A stretch of 64,000 bases of DNA from Microvirga sp. 17 mud 1-3 (GCF_003151255.1 NZ_CP029481.1:1736001-1800000); one strand, 5' to 3'. Numbered from the stretch's first letter, positions 35,499-45,918 are shown. Notes: a model not told the origin generated them from the letters alone. Numbers and translations are program-made.

Positions 35499-36617
35499 TC
35501 AGACCCGGCGGACGTGGTTGTCCCAGACCCAACGCCCGAGTTCGGTTCCGCCGAGGGGCTTGAGATCGTTCTGCCCGACGGGAGCGAGGCGCACGCCGGC
35601 ATTACCGGAGGTCGCCAGGAAAATCCCCTCGCTCGGCGTGGGTGCGACCCCGCACACGTCCGACATGCGCCGGCGGCCGAGGAAGCGGCCCGATTCCAGG
35701 TCCCAGAAGGCCATCATGTTGCCGATGGGACTGGTCGCGACAGCGATCCGGCCGGAGGCGTCGAGCGCCACCGAGCCCACGTAGTTGCGCATGGAATCGA
35801 GGGCGTCCTCCGGCATCTCCAGGAAGCGTGTCCGCCCGTCCGGGGTCAGGGTTCCGACGAGGGCGGGCATTCCCGTTTCGTCGCCTTCGAACTGGCAGCC
35901 GAACACGGTTTCGCCCCGCGGCGAAACGGCGAGGTGGCGGATGCTCAGGCCGCGCAGGTCCGGGCCGAGATCGACCTTCAGAAGTACGCTCCCACCCGCC
36001 GGATCGACGATCGCGAGGCTCGGCTCCATGCGGTCCTTGTTGAGGATCTCCCGCCCGGTCTCCGGGTTGGTCCGGATGCCGCCATTGGCGACCACGATGT
36101 GCCGGTGGCCCGGCAGATAGGCGAGGTCGTGCGGGCCGATGCCGAAGCTCGGCATCTCGCCCACCCGCCGGTAATCGCCCGCCGCGTCGTAGATGCCGAG
36201 CAGGCCTTCGCCGGTCGCGACGCTGTTCTCGGTGGCATAGAGCAGCCCGCCATCGGCCGAGAAGACCCCATGCCCGTAGAAGTGACGCCCCTCGGGCGAG
36301 GTGACGACCCGGCGCACGGTGCCGGTCACGCGGTCGATGATGGCCGCCCAGTTCCCTGGTCGCCGCGCGAAGACGACGAGATCCGCGGCGCCGGGCCGGA
36401 TGGCGATGTCGTGCCCGCGCTCGGGAAGCCGCGTGTTGAACAGCATCTCGCCGTCGAGGGAGAACACCGCCACGGCGGCGTTCTTGCCGTCCTCTGCAAA
36501 GCAGGCAGATACGAAGAGTGGCCGACCTTCCGCCGTAAAGCCCTGGCCCGGATAGAAGGTGCCCGCCACGGCGGCGCCGAGCGCCCCGAGGAAGCTGCGT
36601 CTGTCAATCGCCGTCAC
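35499..36617 (-). CDS. DUF1513 protein, Tat-exported, iron locus
   Basis: 372-residue protein starting VTAIDRRSFLGALGAAVAG, a twin-arginine signal. The mature part is a WD40-like propeller with GHDIAIRPGAADLVVFARRPG, HFYGHGVFSADGGLLYATEN and GIGPHDLAYLPGHRHIVVANGG, matching DUF1513. The family is found with imelysin and DUF1111 proteins in presumed iron-uptake clusters. The GTG start at 36617 overlaps the preceding imelysin stop by 14 bases; a longer frame to 36797 would run through the imelysin gene. Last gene of a five-gene operon; probably periplasmic. Confidence 0.88.
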   Translation of the reverse strand: MTAIDRRSFLGALGAAVAGTFYPGQGFTAEGRPLFVSACFAEDGKNAAVAVFSLDGEMLFNTRLPERGHDIAIRPGAADLVVFARRPGNWAAIIDRVTGTVRRVVTSPEGRHFYGHGVFSADGGLLYATENSVATGEGLLGIYDAAGDYRRVGEMPSFGIGPHDLAYLPGHRHIVVANGGIRTNPETGREILNKDRMEPSLAIVDPAGGSVLLKVDLGPDLRGLSIRHLAVSPRGETVFGCQFEGDETGMPALVGTLTPDGRTRFLEMPEDALDSMRNYVGSVALDASGRIAVATSPIGNMMAFWDLESGRFLGRRRMSDVCGVAPTPSEGIFLATSGNAGVRLAPVGQNDLKPLGGTELGRWVWDNHVRRV

Positions 36618-37668
36618 GGCTGTTGAATCCCAAAGTGATGCCGAGAGCTTCGGGCACGGTGGATTGCGCGGTCTCGCGTAAGGAATGGACGGCATCGCGC
36701 AGGAGGACGAGGTTGGGCCGCGTCTTCGGGTCGGCGGCGGCCTCGCCGATATTCGCCGGAGTGCTCTCGGCCATGCTCCGTGCGGTGCGCAGCGCATAGG
36801 TCAGGGAAACGCCCGGATCCGTCGCGGGATCGACCAGGATGCGCCCCAGCGCGTCGGCAGCCTCGAGATTGACCGCAATGGCATGGGCCGAGCGCCCGCT
36901 GCGCCACCCTTCCGCGAGGGTTGGCTTCACGGCGTCGGTCCCGTCGCCCATCACGGCGCCGAGCTTCTGCTCCTCGATGATCTCGAAGAGCGCGATGTAA
37001 TCCGTGGCGATCCGGGTCGCCGCATCCTCGATCCTGGCGTCGTCTCCCGTCTGGAGCGCCGAGAGGGTTCCGTCCGGCCGACGCCATTCGTCGAGCACCT
37101 TCGCGCTTGTGCCGGCAAGGTTCTCGGCAATGGCCGTGGCGACGCCGCAGCGGCGCGCCGCCACCTCCGTTCCATCCATGAAAGCGGTGGCGGCATCCTG
37201 TTCGAAGAGGAGCCGCTCCAGGGCCGACAGCCCCTGGACGGCGGCGCTCGTCTGCGCGAACCGCTCCGGGGAAAGGTCGTCGGCGCCTTTGTGTGCGAGC
37301 AGGTTCGAAAGCCCGCGGCCGATGGCATTCTTGCGCTCGGGCCAATGGGCCATGCGCTCGTAGCGGAAATCCGTGCTGATCGGCCCGTAGAGGACGAACT
37401 CGATCCCCGACCAGGCATCGGCGGCCTTCCGGTAGTGCTCCCGGAGCGGCGCCAGATCCTCCTTGCGCGGCGCGGCGCAGAACCGGGACCAGGCCTCCTG
37501 CTCGTCCTTCGTCGCCTTGGCCAGGGCCTCGTAGCGGGGGATGATGAACTCGCGCGCTGCGCGCAGGACCGTTTCGCGCTGCCCTGCGCCATTCTGCGCG
37601 AGGGCCGGAGCCGTGAGGAAGAGGCAGAGCAGGGAGGCGAGGAGGGGCGCGCGCATGAGGCGTCTCAC
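36604..37668 (-). CDS. Imelysin family protein (second copy), degenerate motif
   Basis: 354-residue imelysin (peptidase M75-like) protein with a signal peptide ending near LTAPALA. The helical core includes RYEALAKATKDEQEAWSRFC and YERMAHWPERKNAIGRGLSN. The GxHxxE motif of imelysins is not intact: the equivalent segment reads DAWSGIEFVLYGP, keeping Glu but without the His. This suggests a structural or altered metal-binding role compared with the first copy. The start is GTG at 37668 overlapping the DUF1111 stop as GTGA (ATG at 37656 is an alternative). Fourth gene of the iron operon. Confidence 0.88.
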   Translation of the reverse strand: MRRLMRAPLLASLLCLFLTAPALAQNGAGQRETVLRAAREFIIPRYEALAKATKDEQEAWSRFCAAPRKEDLAPLREHYRKAADAWSGIEFVLYGPISTDFRYERMAHWPERKNAIGRGLSNLLAHKGADDLSPERFAQTSAAVQGLSALERLLFEQDAATAFMDGTEVAARRCGVATAIAENLAGTSAKVLDEWRRPDGTLSALQTGDDARIEDAATRIATDYIALFEIIEEQKLGAVMGDGTDAVKPTLAEGWRSGRSAHAIAVNLEAADALGRILVDPATDPGVSLTYALRTARSMAESTPANIGEAAADPKTRPNLVLLRDAVHSLRETAQSTVPEALGITLGFNSRDGD

Positions 37669-38855
37669 AGGGAGTTCAGGAAAGCGACGAGACGACGTTT
37701 CTCCGCCTCCGGTAAAGACGCGAAACGTGTCCGGGAGAGGGCGGCCTCCCCACCGTGCAGGGCGATGGCCTCCTCGAGCGTCCGGGCACGACCGTCATGC
37801 AGGAGGCCTGCCTCGTTCGCAAGGGTTTGAGACAGGCCCCGCAGCGGCGCCGTGCGCCATTCGGTCGGGGCGACGCCGGGTTCCGTCGCGCCACCGTCGA
37901 GGTCGGGTCCCAGGTCGTGGACGAGAAGGTCCGTGAAGGCCTGGACCGGCCCGGCACTGCCGGGCAGGCTCGGGCGATGGCAGGCGGAACAGCCCGCGCG
38001 CTCGAAGGCCGCGAGGCCGTGTCGGTCAGGTTCGGGCAGCGGGGGAGCCTTGATCGACGCGAGATAGGCGGTGATGCGGGATACGATCTCAGGCGGGATC
38101 TCGAACGGCGCGTTCCGGTTCCCCATGGGGGCCGCCAGGCAGGCTTCCTGTGCGGCGGTGCAATCCCCCTCGGGGCGCGGCCGGCCTTCCGTCGAGAGGC
38201 CGAGGTCCAGCGCGAAGGCGCTCTCCACCTGTGCCTCGAGGCTCGGTAGGGAGGCCTTCCAGCCGAACCGCCCGGCCCGGCGTTGTCCGTCGCGGTCCAT
38301 GACCCAGTTGACGCGGCCCCTCACGCCATCGTCACGGCGGGCATTCTCGGCCGCAATCGCCGCAAGAGCTTCGTCCGGAACGGTTTGCAGGGCGCCGAGG
38401 CCGCGCAGGGACGGCGCCAGGAGTGCGCCGGTGCGGATACCCGGCCCGAGTTTGCCGTAGGCGAGACCGGCGGCGCTATAGCCATGCTCCGACTGCACGA
38501 CCCGCCCCTCGGGCGCGACGCCCGCCACTGCGGAGGTCTGCATCTGGCGGCCATAGGTTGGATCCGGCCGGCCCTCGGAATCGCTGAAGCGCAGGACGAG
38601 ATGCTCGTCCGTCACGGCGTTCCCATCATCCGTCTGCACCGGCATCCGGTCCAGGTTGCCGTGGCAGGCCGTGCAGGAGCGGGCGTTGAAGAGGGGACCC
38701 AGGCCGTCATTCGCCTGGGTCGAGGAGGGCGCCGGCACCCAGGCCCGGCGGAACAGGGCACGCCCGATCGCCTCGTCCAGGGCATCGGCGGAGAGCGGCG
38801 TCACCAGGAAGAGGGCACAGGCCGCCCATGTCGCGCCGCGCCGTTTCATCGTCAT
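37665..38855 (-). CDS. DUF1111 di-heme cytochrome c-type oxidoreductase
   Basis: 396-residue periplasmic protein related to di-heme thiol oxidoreductase/cytochrome c peroxidases. A signal peptide ends near LSADA. It has two c-heme motifs, CTACHGN (about residue 48) and CSACHRP (about residue 290). GLGPLFNARSCTACH and RTAPLRGLSQTLANEAGLLHDGRARTLEEAI are hallmark DUF1111 blocks. It probably moves electrons in iron redox chemistry together with the adjacent imelysins. It starts at 38855 with an ATGA overlap to the multicopper oxidase stop; longer upstream reading is inside that gene and rejected. Confidence 0.9.
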   Translation of the reverse strand: MTMKRRGATWAACALFLVTPLSADALDEAIGRALFRRAWVPAPSSTQANDGLGPLFNARSCTACHGNLDRMPVQTDDGNAVTDEHLVLRFSDSEGRPDPTYGRQMQTSAVAGVAPEGRVVQSEHGYSAAGLAYGKLGPGIRTGALLAPSLRGLGALQTVPDEALAAIAAENARRDDGVRGRVNWVMDRDGQRRAGRFGWKASLPSLEAQVESAFALDLGLSTEGRPRPEGDCTAAQEACLAAPMGNRNAPFEIPPEIVSRITAYLASIKAPPLPEPDRHGLAAFERAGCSACHRPSLPGSAGPVQAFTDLLVHDLGPDLDGGATEPGVAPTEWRTAPLRGLSQTLANEAGLLHDGRARTLEEAIALHGGEAALSRTRFASLPEAEKRRLVAFLNSL

Positions 38856-40315
38856 GCGACCCGCAGATAGCCCATCATGCCGTATTCCATGTGCTCCAGC
38901 ACGTGGCAGTGGAACATCCAGTTCCCCGGCGCGGCCACGAAGGCGATCTCGATGCGCTCCTTGGGCTGGAGCAGCACCGTGTCGGCGAAATGGCGTGGGC
39001 GCTTCAGGCGCGATGCGCTCAGCACCTCGAAGGTGTGGCCGTGCAGATGGATCGGGTGATGGTGCGGGGTCGCGTTCATCAATTCCAGCACATAGGACCG
39101 GCCGGTCTCGAACAGGCCGAGCGGCGGCGGCATCTGCGGCTGCGACCCGGACGCCCAGGAGGCCTTGTTGATGGCCCAGAAGGATGTGTCGCGCACGCAC
39201 AGGCCATCGAGCAGGATCTTGGCGAGGGGATCGTCGGGCGTGAGCATCGCGGCTGCCTCGGTGACCGCTCCGGAGGCGGCGCTGAAGGTATAGTTCAGGC
39301 GCTGCGCATTCCTGAGGTCCGCCCGTGGCAGATCGGGCGCGTAGAGAATCGCCGGATCGAAGGCGCGCTTCGGCCGGGCCTCGCCCTTCGCCGTCTCATA
39401 GGTGGCGAGCGTCCACGGCTCGGCCGAGAAATAGTCGATGAGGCGGAAGCTTTCGCCGGGCGCCGGGGCACGGACCAGCACGTCGATCCGCATGGCCGGG
39501 CCCATGCGCCAGGTGTCGAGCGGGAAGGGCGTCACGGCGTTGCCGTCGATGGCGATCACGGCCGCCTCCGCCCCCTCGATGCCGGGCTCGATCACCCGGG
39601 TCGCGTCGAGGTTGAGGATGCGCAGGCGGATGTCGCCACCAGCCGGAACCCTATGGGTCGTGGGCGCAACGCCGTTGACGGCCCGCACGGTGCCGTAGGT
39701 GCCCGCACGGCTTGCGCCTTCCGGCGTCTCGAAGGGAAGCCACGTGCCGTCTTCGGCGAGCCGCCAATCCTTGTAGGCGGCCACCAGGTCGGCGTCCGGG
39801 CGGCGGCGCTCGTCGCCCTCCACGATGAGGACGGCGCTCAGGCCACGGCCGGTCTGGCCGGATTCGTTGCAATGGGGGTGGATGAAGAAGGTGCCCGGAT
39901 CGGGCGGCGCCACTTCGTAGAGGAAGCTCTCGCCCTTGGTGACCGGGGCTTGAGTCAGGTAGGGCACGCCGTCCATGGCGTTGGGGACGCGGACCCCGTG
40001 CCAGTGCAGGGCCGTATGCTCGCCGAGTCGGTTCTCCAGCCGCGTCCGGATGGTGTCGCCGACGCGGACGCGCTTGATCGGAAGGAACTCGTCCGAGTAG
40101 CTCCACACCGTCGTGACCGGCCCGTCGGGACCCAGCAGGCGCACGGGCCGCTCAGCTGCCGCGAAAATCCAGTCATGGACGCGTCCCGCTCCGGCCGGAG
40201 GGCGGGGCGGCAGGTCGGGCGCCGCCGTGCGGGCGAGCAGGCCGGACCCGCCGGCCGTGGACGCGAGGGCCGCCGCCGCAAGGCCTTTGAGAACCTGCCT
40301 GCGATCCGTCAGCAT
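38852..40315 (-). CDS. Multicopper oxidase, Tat-exported
   Basis: 487-residue three-domain multicopper oxidase. The twin-arginine signal is in TDRRQVLKGLAAAALA. Copper ligands are visible as ALHWHGVRVP, FFIHPHCN, HHHPIHLHGHTFEVL and HCHVLEHMEYGM, the full T1/T2/T3 set with axial Met. It oxidises a one-electron donor and reduces O2 to water; in this operon a ferroxidase role (Fe2+ to Fe3+) before capture by imelysin is inferred, with copper detoxification as an alternative. It is second in the operon, 19 bp after the first imelysin, and overlaps DUF1111 by ATGA. Confidence 0.94.
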   Translation of the reverse strand: MLTDRRQVLKGLAAAALASTAGGSGLLARTAAPDLPPRPPAGAGRVHDWIFAAAERPVRLLGPDGPVTTVWSYSDEFLPIKRVRVGDTIRTRLENRLGEHTALHWHGVRVPNAMDGVPYLTQAPVTKGESFLYEVAPPDPGTFFIHPHCNESGQTGRGLSAVLIVEGDERRRPDADLVAAYKDWRLAEDGTWLPFETPEGASRAGTYGTVRAVNGVAPTTHRVPAGGDIRLRILNLDATRVIEPGIEGAEAAVIAIDGNAVTPFPLDTWRMGPAMRIDVLVRAPAPGESFRLIDYFSAEPWTLATYETAKGEARPKRAFDPAILYAPDLPRADLRNAQRLNYTFSAASGAVTEAAAMLTPDDPLAKILLDGLCVRDTSFWAINKASWASGSQPQMPPPLGLFETGRSYVLELMNATPHHHPIHLHGHTFEVLSASRLKRPRHFADTVLLQPKERIEIAFVAAPGNWMFHCHVLEHMEYGMMGYLRVA

Positions 40316-40334
40316 GATGACAATACCTGCATGT

Positions 40335-41612
40335 TTACTTGGCCACCGCCGAAGGCTCGTCGAGGCTCTGGGAACCTTCGACCGAAATCTTGAGGCCGAG
40401 CTTTTTGACGAGGCCTTCGATGGCCCGGGCCTGGGCTACCAGCGCGTCGACACCTTCCTGGACCAGCTTGTTGCCCTCCGCATTGCCCTCGGCGATCATC
40501 TGGTCATAGGCCTCCTTGCCGGAATCCGCGCGGTCCTTGATGGCCCGGAGCTTCTCAGTGGCATTCTTCATGGCGGCTTCGAGCTTCGCCGCCTCCTCGG
40601 GAGCCTTGGTCCGGGCATAGGCGGCCATGCTCGGCCCCTCGACGGTTTTGCCGTCCGTCCGGGCGTAGCGGCCCTCGTAGATCGCCACCATGCCGATCTG
40701 GTCGCCGTAATGAGAGTTGTGGGTGTTGTCCGAGAAGCAATCGTGCTCCTCCTCCGGATCGTGCAGGATCAGGCCGAGCTTCATGCGCTCGCCCGCAAGC
40801 TCACCGTAGGAGAGGCTGCCGAGGCCGGTGAGGATCGTCGCGAGGCCCTCGTTCGGCCCCTTCTTGAGGATGTCCTGCCGGGCTTTGCCATTCTGGTCCC
40901 AGGCCTTCGCCATGGCCGTGAGGTCATCGACCAGGAGCGCCGTCGCGGCCTTCAGGTAGTCCCGCCGCCGGTCGCAATTGCCGTTCGTGCAGTCCTTGAG
41001 CGAATAATCCGTCGCCGGCCGGACGCCGGCGCCCGGGCCCGTCCCGTTGAGGTCCTGTCCCCAGAGCAGGAACTCGATCGCATGGTAGCCGGTAGCGACG
41101 TTGGCCTCCACGCCACCCGCCTCCTGAAGCACGTCGGAAAGCAGTTCTTTCGTGATCTTGGAGGCGTCCACCTGCTTCTTGCCGATGCGGATCGTCTTGT
41201 TGGCAATGACGTTCGCCCGGTAGAGCGGGTTCTCGTCCGAGGTCTCGCCGTAGGATTTGGCATCGACATAGTCGATCAGGCCTTCGTCGAGCGGCCAAGC
41301 ATTCACCTTGCCTTCCAACTCGTCCATGACCTTGTTGCCGAAGCGGAATCCTTCGGTCTGCTGATACGGCATGCGGGCCTTGCGCCAGGCCTCGCGGGCG
41401 GCCGTCAGGGTCTGCTCGGTCGGGTCGGTCAGAAAGGCATCCACGGCTTTGGACAGATCGCGGGCGGCACCGGCCGCATCCCCGTACATGGCCTGCGCGA
41501 GGGAGATGTAGGTTTCGATCACGGCTTTCGGCTGCGGGGCCTCCGCCCGTGCAGGGCCGATCAGGGCCGTTCCAACAAGGAGGGCCGCCAACGCCCGTGC
41601 GCGCATTCTCAT
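40335..41612 (-). CDS. Imelysin family iron-regulated protein (IrpA-like), first copy
   Basis: 425-residue imelysin/M75 protein with a signal peptide ending ARA (about residue 22). The intact GxHxxE motif is in GYHAIEFLLWGQD, followed by the double-helical bundle of the family (TKELLSDVLQEAGGVEANVATGYH, EEEHDCFSDNTHNSHYGDQIGM). IrpA-like proteins are periplasmic iron-binding or iron-responsive proteins. First gene of the operon behind an AT-rich promoter region with repeated TTCTAAA-type elements. The start at 41612 has GGAG 8-9 bases upstream; longer frames to 41672 add no signal-like residues. Confidence 0.92.
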   Translation of the reverse strand: MRMRARALAALLVGTALIGPARAEAPQPKAVIETYISLAQAMYGDAAGAARDLSKAVDAFLTDPTEQTLTAAREAWRKARMPYQQTEGFRFGNKVMDELEGKVNAWPLDEGLIDYVDAKSYGETSDENPLYRANVIANKTIRIGKKQVDASKITKELLSDVLQEAGGVEANVATGYHAIEFLLWGQDLNGTGPGAGVRPATDYSLKDCTNGNCDRRRDYLKAATALLVDDLTAMAKAWDQNGKARQDILKKGPNEGLATILTGLGSLSYGELAGERMKLGLILHDPEEEHDCFSDNTHNSHYGDQIGMVAIYEGRYARTDGKTVEGPSMAAYARTKAPEEAAKLEAAMKNATEKLRAIKDRADSGKEAYDQMIAEGNAEGNKLVQEGVDALVAQARAIEGLVKKLGLKISVEGSQSLDEPSAVAK

Positions 41613-41951
41613 CTCGATCTCCGCATGAAAGCCGTTTCGGGGATGGCTATTCCGAACGAGAACTGCTGGCAATAGTAAAATTCAAATATGGAACTGTTCT
41701 AAACTAGATGGGGGTTTTATTTTGCAAGTAAATTGGATTTTTTCTAAAGTAGTAAATTGGTTTTCTGCTTTATTCTTGGGGCGGTTGTGGAATTCTACGG
41801 CAGAGGTGCAGGGCTCTTCCGAAAGGCCCGAACTTCTTCTTGCCAGTGACTGATGTTCCATTGCCGGATGGCAGGCGGGCGATAATGCCCCCCGCCACAG
41901 GATCGAACCATGGCCCTTCCCGGAACGTTAGTCATTCACCGGGAGGTGATC
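41613..41951. other. AT-rich divergent promoter region of the iron operon
   Basis: About 340 bp with a marked AT-rich core at 41680-41780, in contrast to the GC-rich surroundings. It separates the reverse-strand imelysin operon from a small forward gene at 41952. No gene is seen. The putative operator elements are listed separately. Confidence 0.6.
41686..41760 (-). promoter_or_regulatory. Putative iron-responsive operator (ICE/Irr-like) and direct repeat
   Basis: GTTCTAAAC (41696-41704) forms an imperfect dyad with ATATGGAAC around base 41695 (6 of 9 positions pair). A second TTCTAAAG element is at 41742-41749. AGTAAATTGG occurs twice, at 41727-41736 and 41751-41760, 24 bp apart. On the coding strand these read TTTAGAA, close to the half-site of the Irr/ICE box of Rhizobiales. 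The region lies 75-150 bp upstream of the imelysin start. The same GTTTAGAA element recurs upstream of the Fe3+ ABC operon. Confidence 0.5.
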
Positions 41952-42287
41952 ATGCCTGAACTGGTTCGCGAATGGCCCCACCTGTTGAATCGCGTTCTCG
42001 CAGAAGTCCGCCCTGCAGACGGCCGGGGCGATTGCTATGTGGCGGAGGTCGATTTGTCCGAGGATGAGTTGCGTGCGCTGAACCTCTTTGAGGCCAGTGC
42101 CCGTCATGAGCACGTCGCCTTTACGGATCCGGCCACGGCACAGGGAATGTTCGCCTACTTGAACACGCCGGTCGGACTCGGCAAACCTCTCGACGGGAGC
42201 GGGATCGCGCGGGTGCGGATTTCCTTCACGGGCGTGCAGACCATGCTGCCCCTGAAGGCCCGCTCCGAGACCCGTGCGGATGGGTAA
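41952..42287 (+). CDS. Conserved hypothetical protein
   Basis: 111-residue cytoplasmic protein (MPELVREWPHLLNRVL...). The start at 41952 has a strong GGGAGGTGAT just upstream; an ATG at 41910 adds 14 residues without such a site. The core shows DGRGDCYVAEVDLSEDELRAL and a C-terminal basic tail. I recognise no family. It is divergent from the iron operon and convergent with the DUF1236 gene. Confidence 0.7.
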   Translation: MPELVREWPHLLNRVLAEVRPADGRGDCYVAEVDLSEDELRALNLFEASARHEHVAFTDPATAQGMFAYLNTPVGLGKPLDGSGIARVRISFTGVQTMLPLKARSETRADG

Positions 42288-42305
42288 TCCGGAGTCTCGG
42301 AGCGG
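42260..42305. terminator. 12-bp inverted repeat between convergent genes
   Basis: CCGCTCCGAGAC (42260-42271) and GTCTCGGAGCGG (42294-42305) flank 22 bases and span the stop of the upstream gene, just before the end of the convergent DUF1236 gene. Probably a bidirectional terminator, without an obvious T-run. Confidence 0.55.
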
Positions 42306-42311
42306 TATCCC

Positions 42312-42731
42312 TTATGGGATGATTTCGACGACTTCGCGCGTCGCGGGATCGACGAGGACCCGCTGGCCGTTCACGACCGTATAGCTGTAGGTGGAAGACA
42401 GGCCTACGCTGCGCGGCACTGGGAACAGGCGGACCCGGGCGGGAAGCGGCTGTCCGACCATCACTTCTTCCTGCATACGAATTGACGGACGACGCTGGGC
42501 CACGATGTAGGTGCGCACGCGTGTGGATTCATCGGCGCTGAGCACTCCACCAGCCGCCGCTCCAGCCACACCGCCCACGGCGGCACCCACGGGTCCGCCG
42601 ATCACCGCACCTGCGACGGCACCGCCAGCCGCGCCGGTGGCCGGCCCTGCAGCCGTATCGGTCTGGCAGGCAGCGAGCGGAAGGGCGAGGATGGCGAGAG
42701 CCGCCGCCGGGCCTAAGACATGTTTGCGCAT
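42312..42731 (-). CDS. DUF1236 lipoprotein with glycine zipper
   Basis: 139-residue protein. The signal has a lipobox LAACQ (Cys near residue 22). A glycine-zipper segment of GGAVAGAVIGGPVGAAVGG repeats could insert in a membrane. The C-terminal DUF1236 block contains RPSIRMQEEVMVGQPLPARVRLF and GQRVLVDPATREVVEII. Common in Rhizobiales as small envelope proteins; function unknown. AAAGGA precedes the ATG at 42731. Confidence 0.85.
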   Translation of the reverse strand: MRKHVLGPAAALAILALPLAACQTDTAAGPATGAAGGAVAGAVIGGPVGAAVGGVAGAAAGGVLSADESTRVRTYIVAQRRPSIRMQEEVMVGQPLPARVRLFPVPRSVGLSSTYSYTVVNGQRVLVDPATREVVEIIP

Positions 42732-42921
42732 GACGGATTCCTTTCCAAATGGCCTAGGCGAACGCGCCGAACCTTGACCGGTTCCGTCGCAAACCTGCCG
42801 GTTCGGCCGCACGCAGCGCTTTGGTTTCAATCCATCCGGAGTATCATTGGCCCTCCCGGCCGCCAGCGCGGCGGACCGGCCGTCGTCCGATCATGGGTTC
42901 GTGCCGAACAGGGAGGCGAAC

Positions 42922-43137
42922 ATGGGACGGAAATTCGTCGATTGCCGCGAGATGCCGAGCGAGGTGAAATGCAGCTTGGCGCTCGTGGCCGATACGGAGA
43001 ACGAGCTCCTGGAGGCAGCCGTGATGCACGCCGTGAACGTCCATCACCACCAGGACACTCCGGAGCTGCGAAGCCAGATCAGGAGCGCGATGCACGACGG
43101 TTCGCCGCCGGCGGAGGCCCCGCGCCCCATGGCGTAA
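42922..43137 (+). CDS. DUF1059 small protein
   Basis: 71-residue protein starting MGRKFVDCREMPSE, with VKCSLALVADTENELLEAAVMHAVNVHHH and a variable tail. The C-x-x-x-P and H-rich segments match DUF1059, a small metal-binding-like family of unknown role. GGGAGG lies upstream of the ATG; a longer frame from 42847 is unlikely. Confidence 0.85.
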   Translation: MGRKFVDCREMPSEVKCSLALVADTENELLEAAVMHAVNVHHHQDTPELRSQIRSAMHDGSPPAEAPRPMA

Positions 43138-43171
43138 CCCATCGGCGCGAGGCTCTCGCCAGGGAGCGGTC

Positions 43172-44809
<1,638 letters not shown>

Positions 44810-44955
44810 TTATCCTCTTCTCGACCGGCCAAAGGCCGGATGTGGGGTTTTCCGGAGACGGCAACGTGCCCCCCGGGAGCAGCACGGATGGATGAGATAG
44901 GCGCAAACGGCGCCATGGCGACCCTGGCCTGTCAGCATCGGGACGGGGCTTGCCG

Positions 44956-45918
44956 TCACGGCCGGTGCTCCTTCAGGAAGGCTTCCACGGCGGTGCGGGT
45001 CGGCAGGGACGGGATCGCGCCGCGACCCGTTGCCGTAAGGGCGCCGGCCGCATTGGCGAATCGGCAGATGGCGTCGAGCCGAACCGGGTCGCGCGGGATT
45101 TCTTGTTCGGCAAGCAACTGGGCGATGATGCCGGCCATGAAGGCGTCTCCCGCGCCCGTGGCGTCCACGGCCTCTACGCGGAAGCCCGGCACCTTGCCCT
45201 GTGCCTCCGGCGTCAGCCAATAGCAGCCGGCATTCCCACAGGTGACCGCCATGAAAGCGAGCCGCTCCGTCCAGAGACTGCGCGCGCCCGCAACCGGATC
45301 GTCTTGCCCGGTCAGGAAGACGACTTCCTCCTCCGAGAGTTTGGCGATCTGTGCCTGCTCAAGGCCAAGGCGCATCCCTGCGCGGGCCGCATCTACATCC
45401 GGCCACAGGGCAAGGCGGAGGTTGGGGTCATATGTGACGAGCTTGCCGGCGCGGCGGGCGACATCCACCGCATGGAGAGTTCCAGCTCGCGCGGGTTCCG
45501 CGATGAGGCTGATGGAGCCGAAATGGAAGGCGCGGGCCGCCGTGATGCTGGCCTCGTCCACGTATTCCGGACCCATCAGCATGTCCGCGCTGGGATTGCG
45601 ATAGAACAGGAATTCCCGCTCCCCGTCCGCCCGCAGGGAGACGAATGCGAGGGCCGTCGGCGCCTGGGACGTAAAGAGCAGGGGAGACACGTCGACGCCC
45701 GCGTCCCGCAAAGTATCGGCCAGGAAATGCCCGAAACCATCCTCGCCGACCATGCCCATGAAGGCGCTCGAAACGCCGAGCCGCGCGAGGCCTACGGCCA
45801 CGTTGGCCGGAGCGCCGCCCGCGGCCTTCTTGAAGGCTTCCGTTTCCCCGAGACTTTGCCCGGTCACGGTCGGCACGAAATCGACCAGCAATTCGCCAAG
45901 CGCGACGACGTCGGCCAT
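44956..45918 (-). CDS. PfkB family carbohydrate kinase (fructokinase-like)
   Basis: 320-residue ribokinase-family kinase. It starts MADVVALGELLVDFVPT, then the sugar-binding GGAPANVAVGLARLG and the C-terminal anion hole/catalytic motif VDATGAGDAFMAGIIAQL with the base Asp. Sequence style fits fructokinase (converts fructose to fructose-6-P) more than ribokinase, but the substrate is inferred. The start at 45918 is placed 8 bases after GAGGAA; a longer start at 45933 overlaps that site. Possibly in one unit with pgm. Confidence 0.9.
   Translation of the reverse strand: MADVVALGELLVDFVPTVTGQSLGETEAFKKAAGGAPANVAVGLARLGVSSAFMGMVGEDGFGHFLADTLRDAGVDVSPLLFTSQAPTALAFVSLRADGEREFLFYRNPSADMLMGPEYVDEASITAARAFHFGSISLIAEPARAGTLHAVDVARRAGKLVTYDPNLRLALWPDVDAARAGMRLGLEQAQIAKLSEEEVVFLTGQDDPVAGARSLWTERLAFMAVTCGNAGCYWLTPEAQGKVPGFRVEAVDATGAGDAFMAGIIAQLLAEQEIPRDPVRLDAICRFANAAGALTATGRGAIPSLPTRTAVEAFLKEHRP

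Noticed and set aside
38828..40393. 521-codon forward frame opposite the multicopper oxidase
   Set aside because: Antisense to a protein with complete copper ligands; no recognisable domain.
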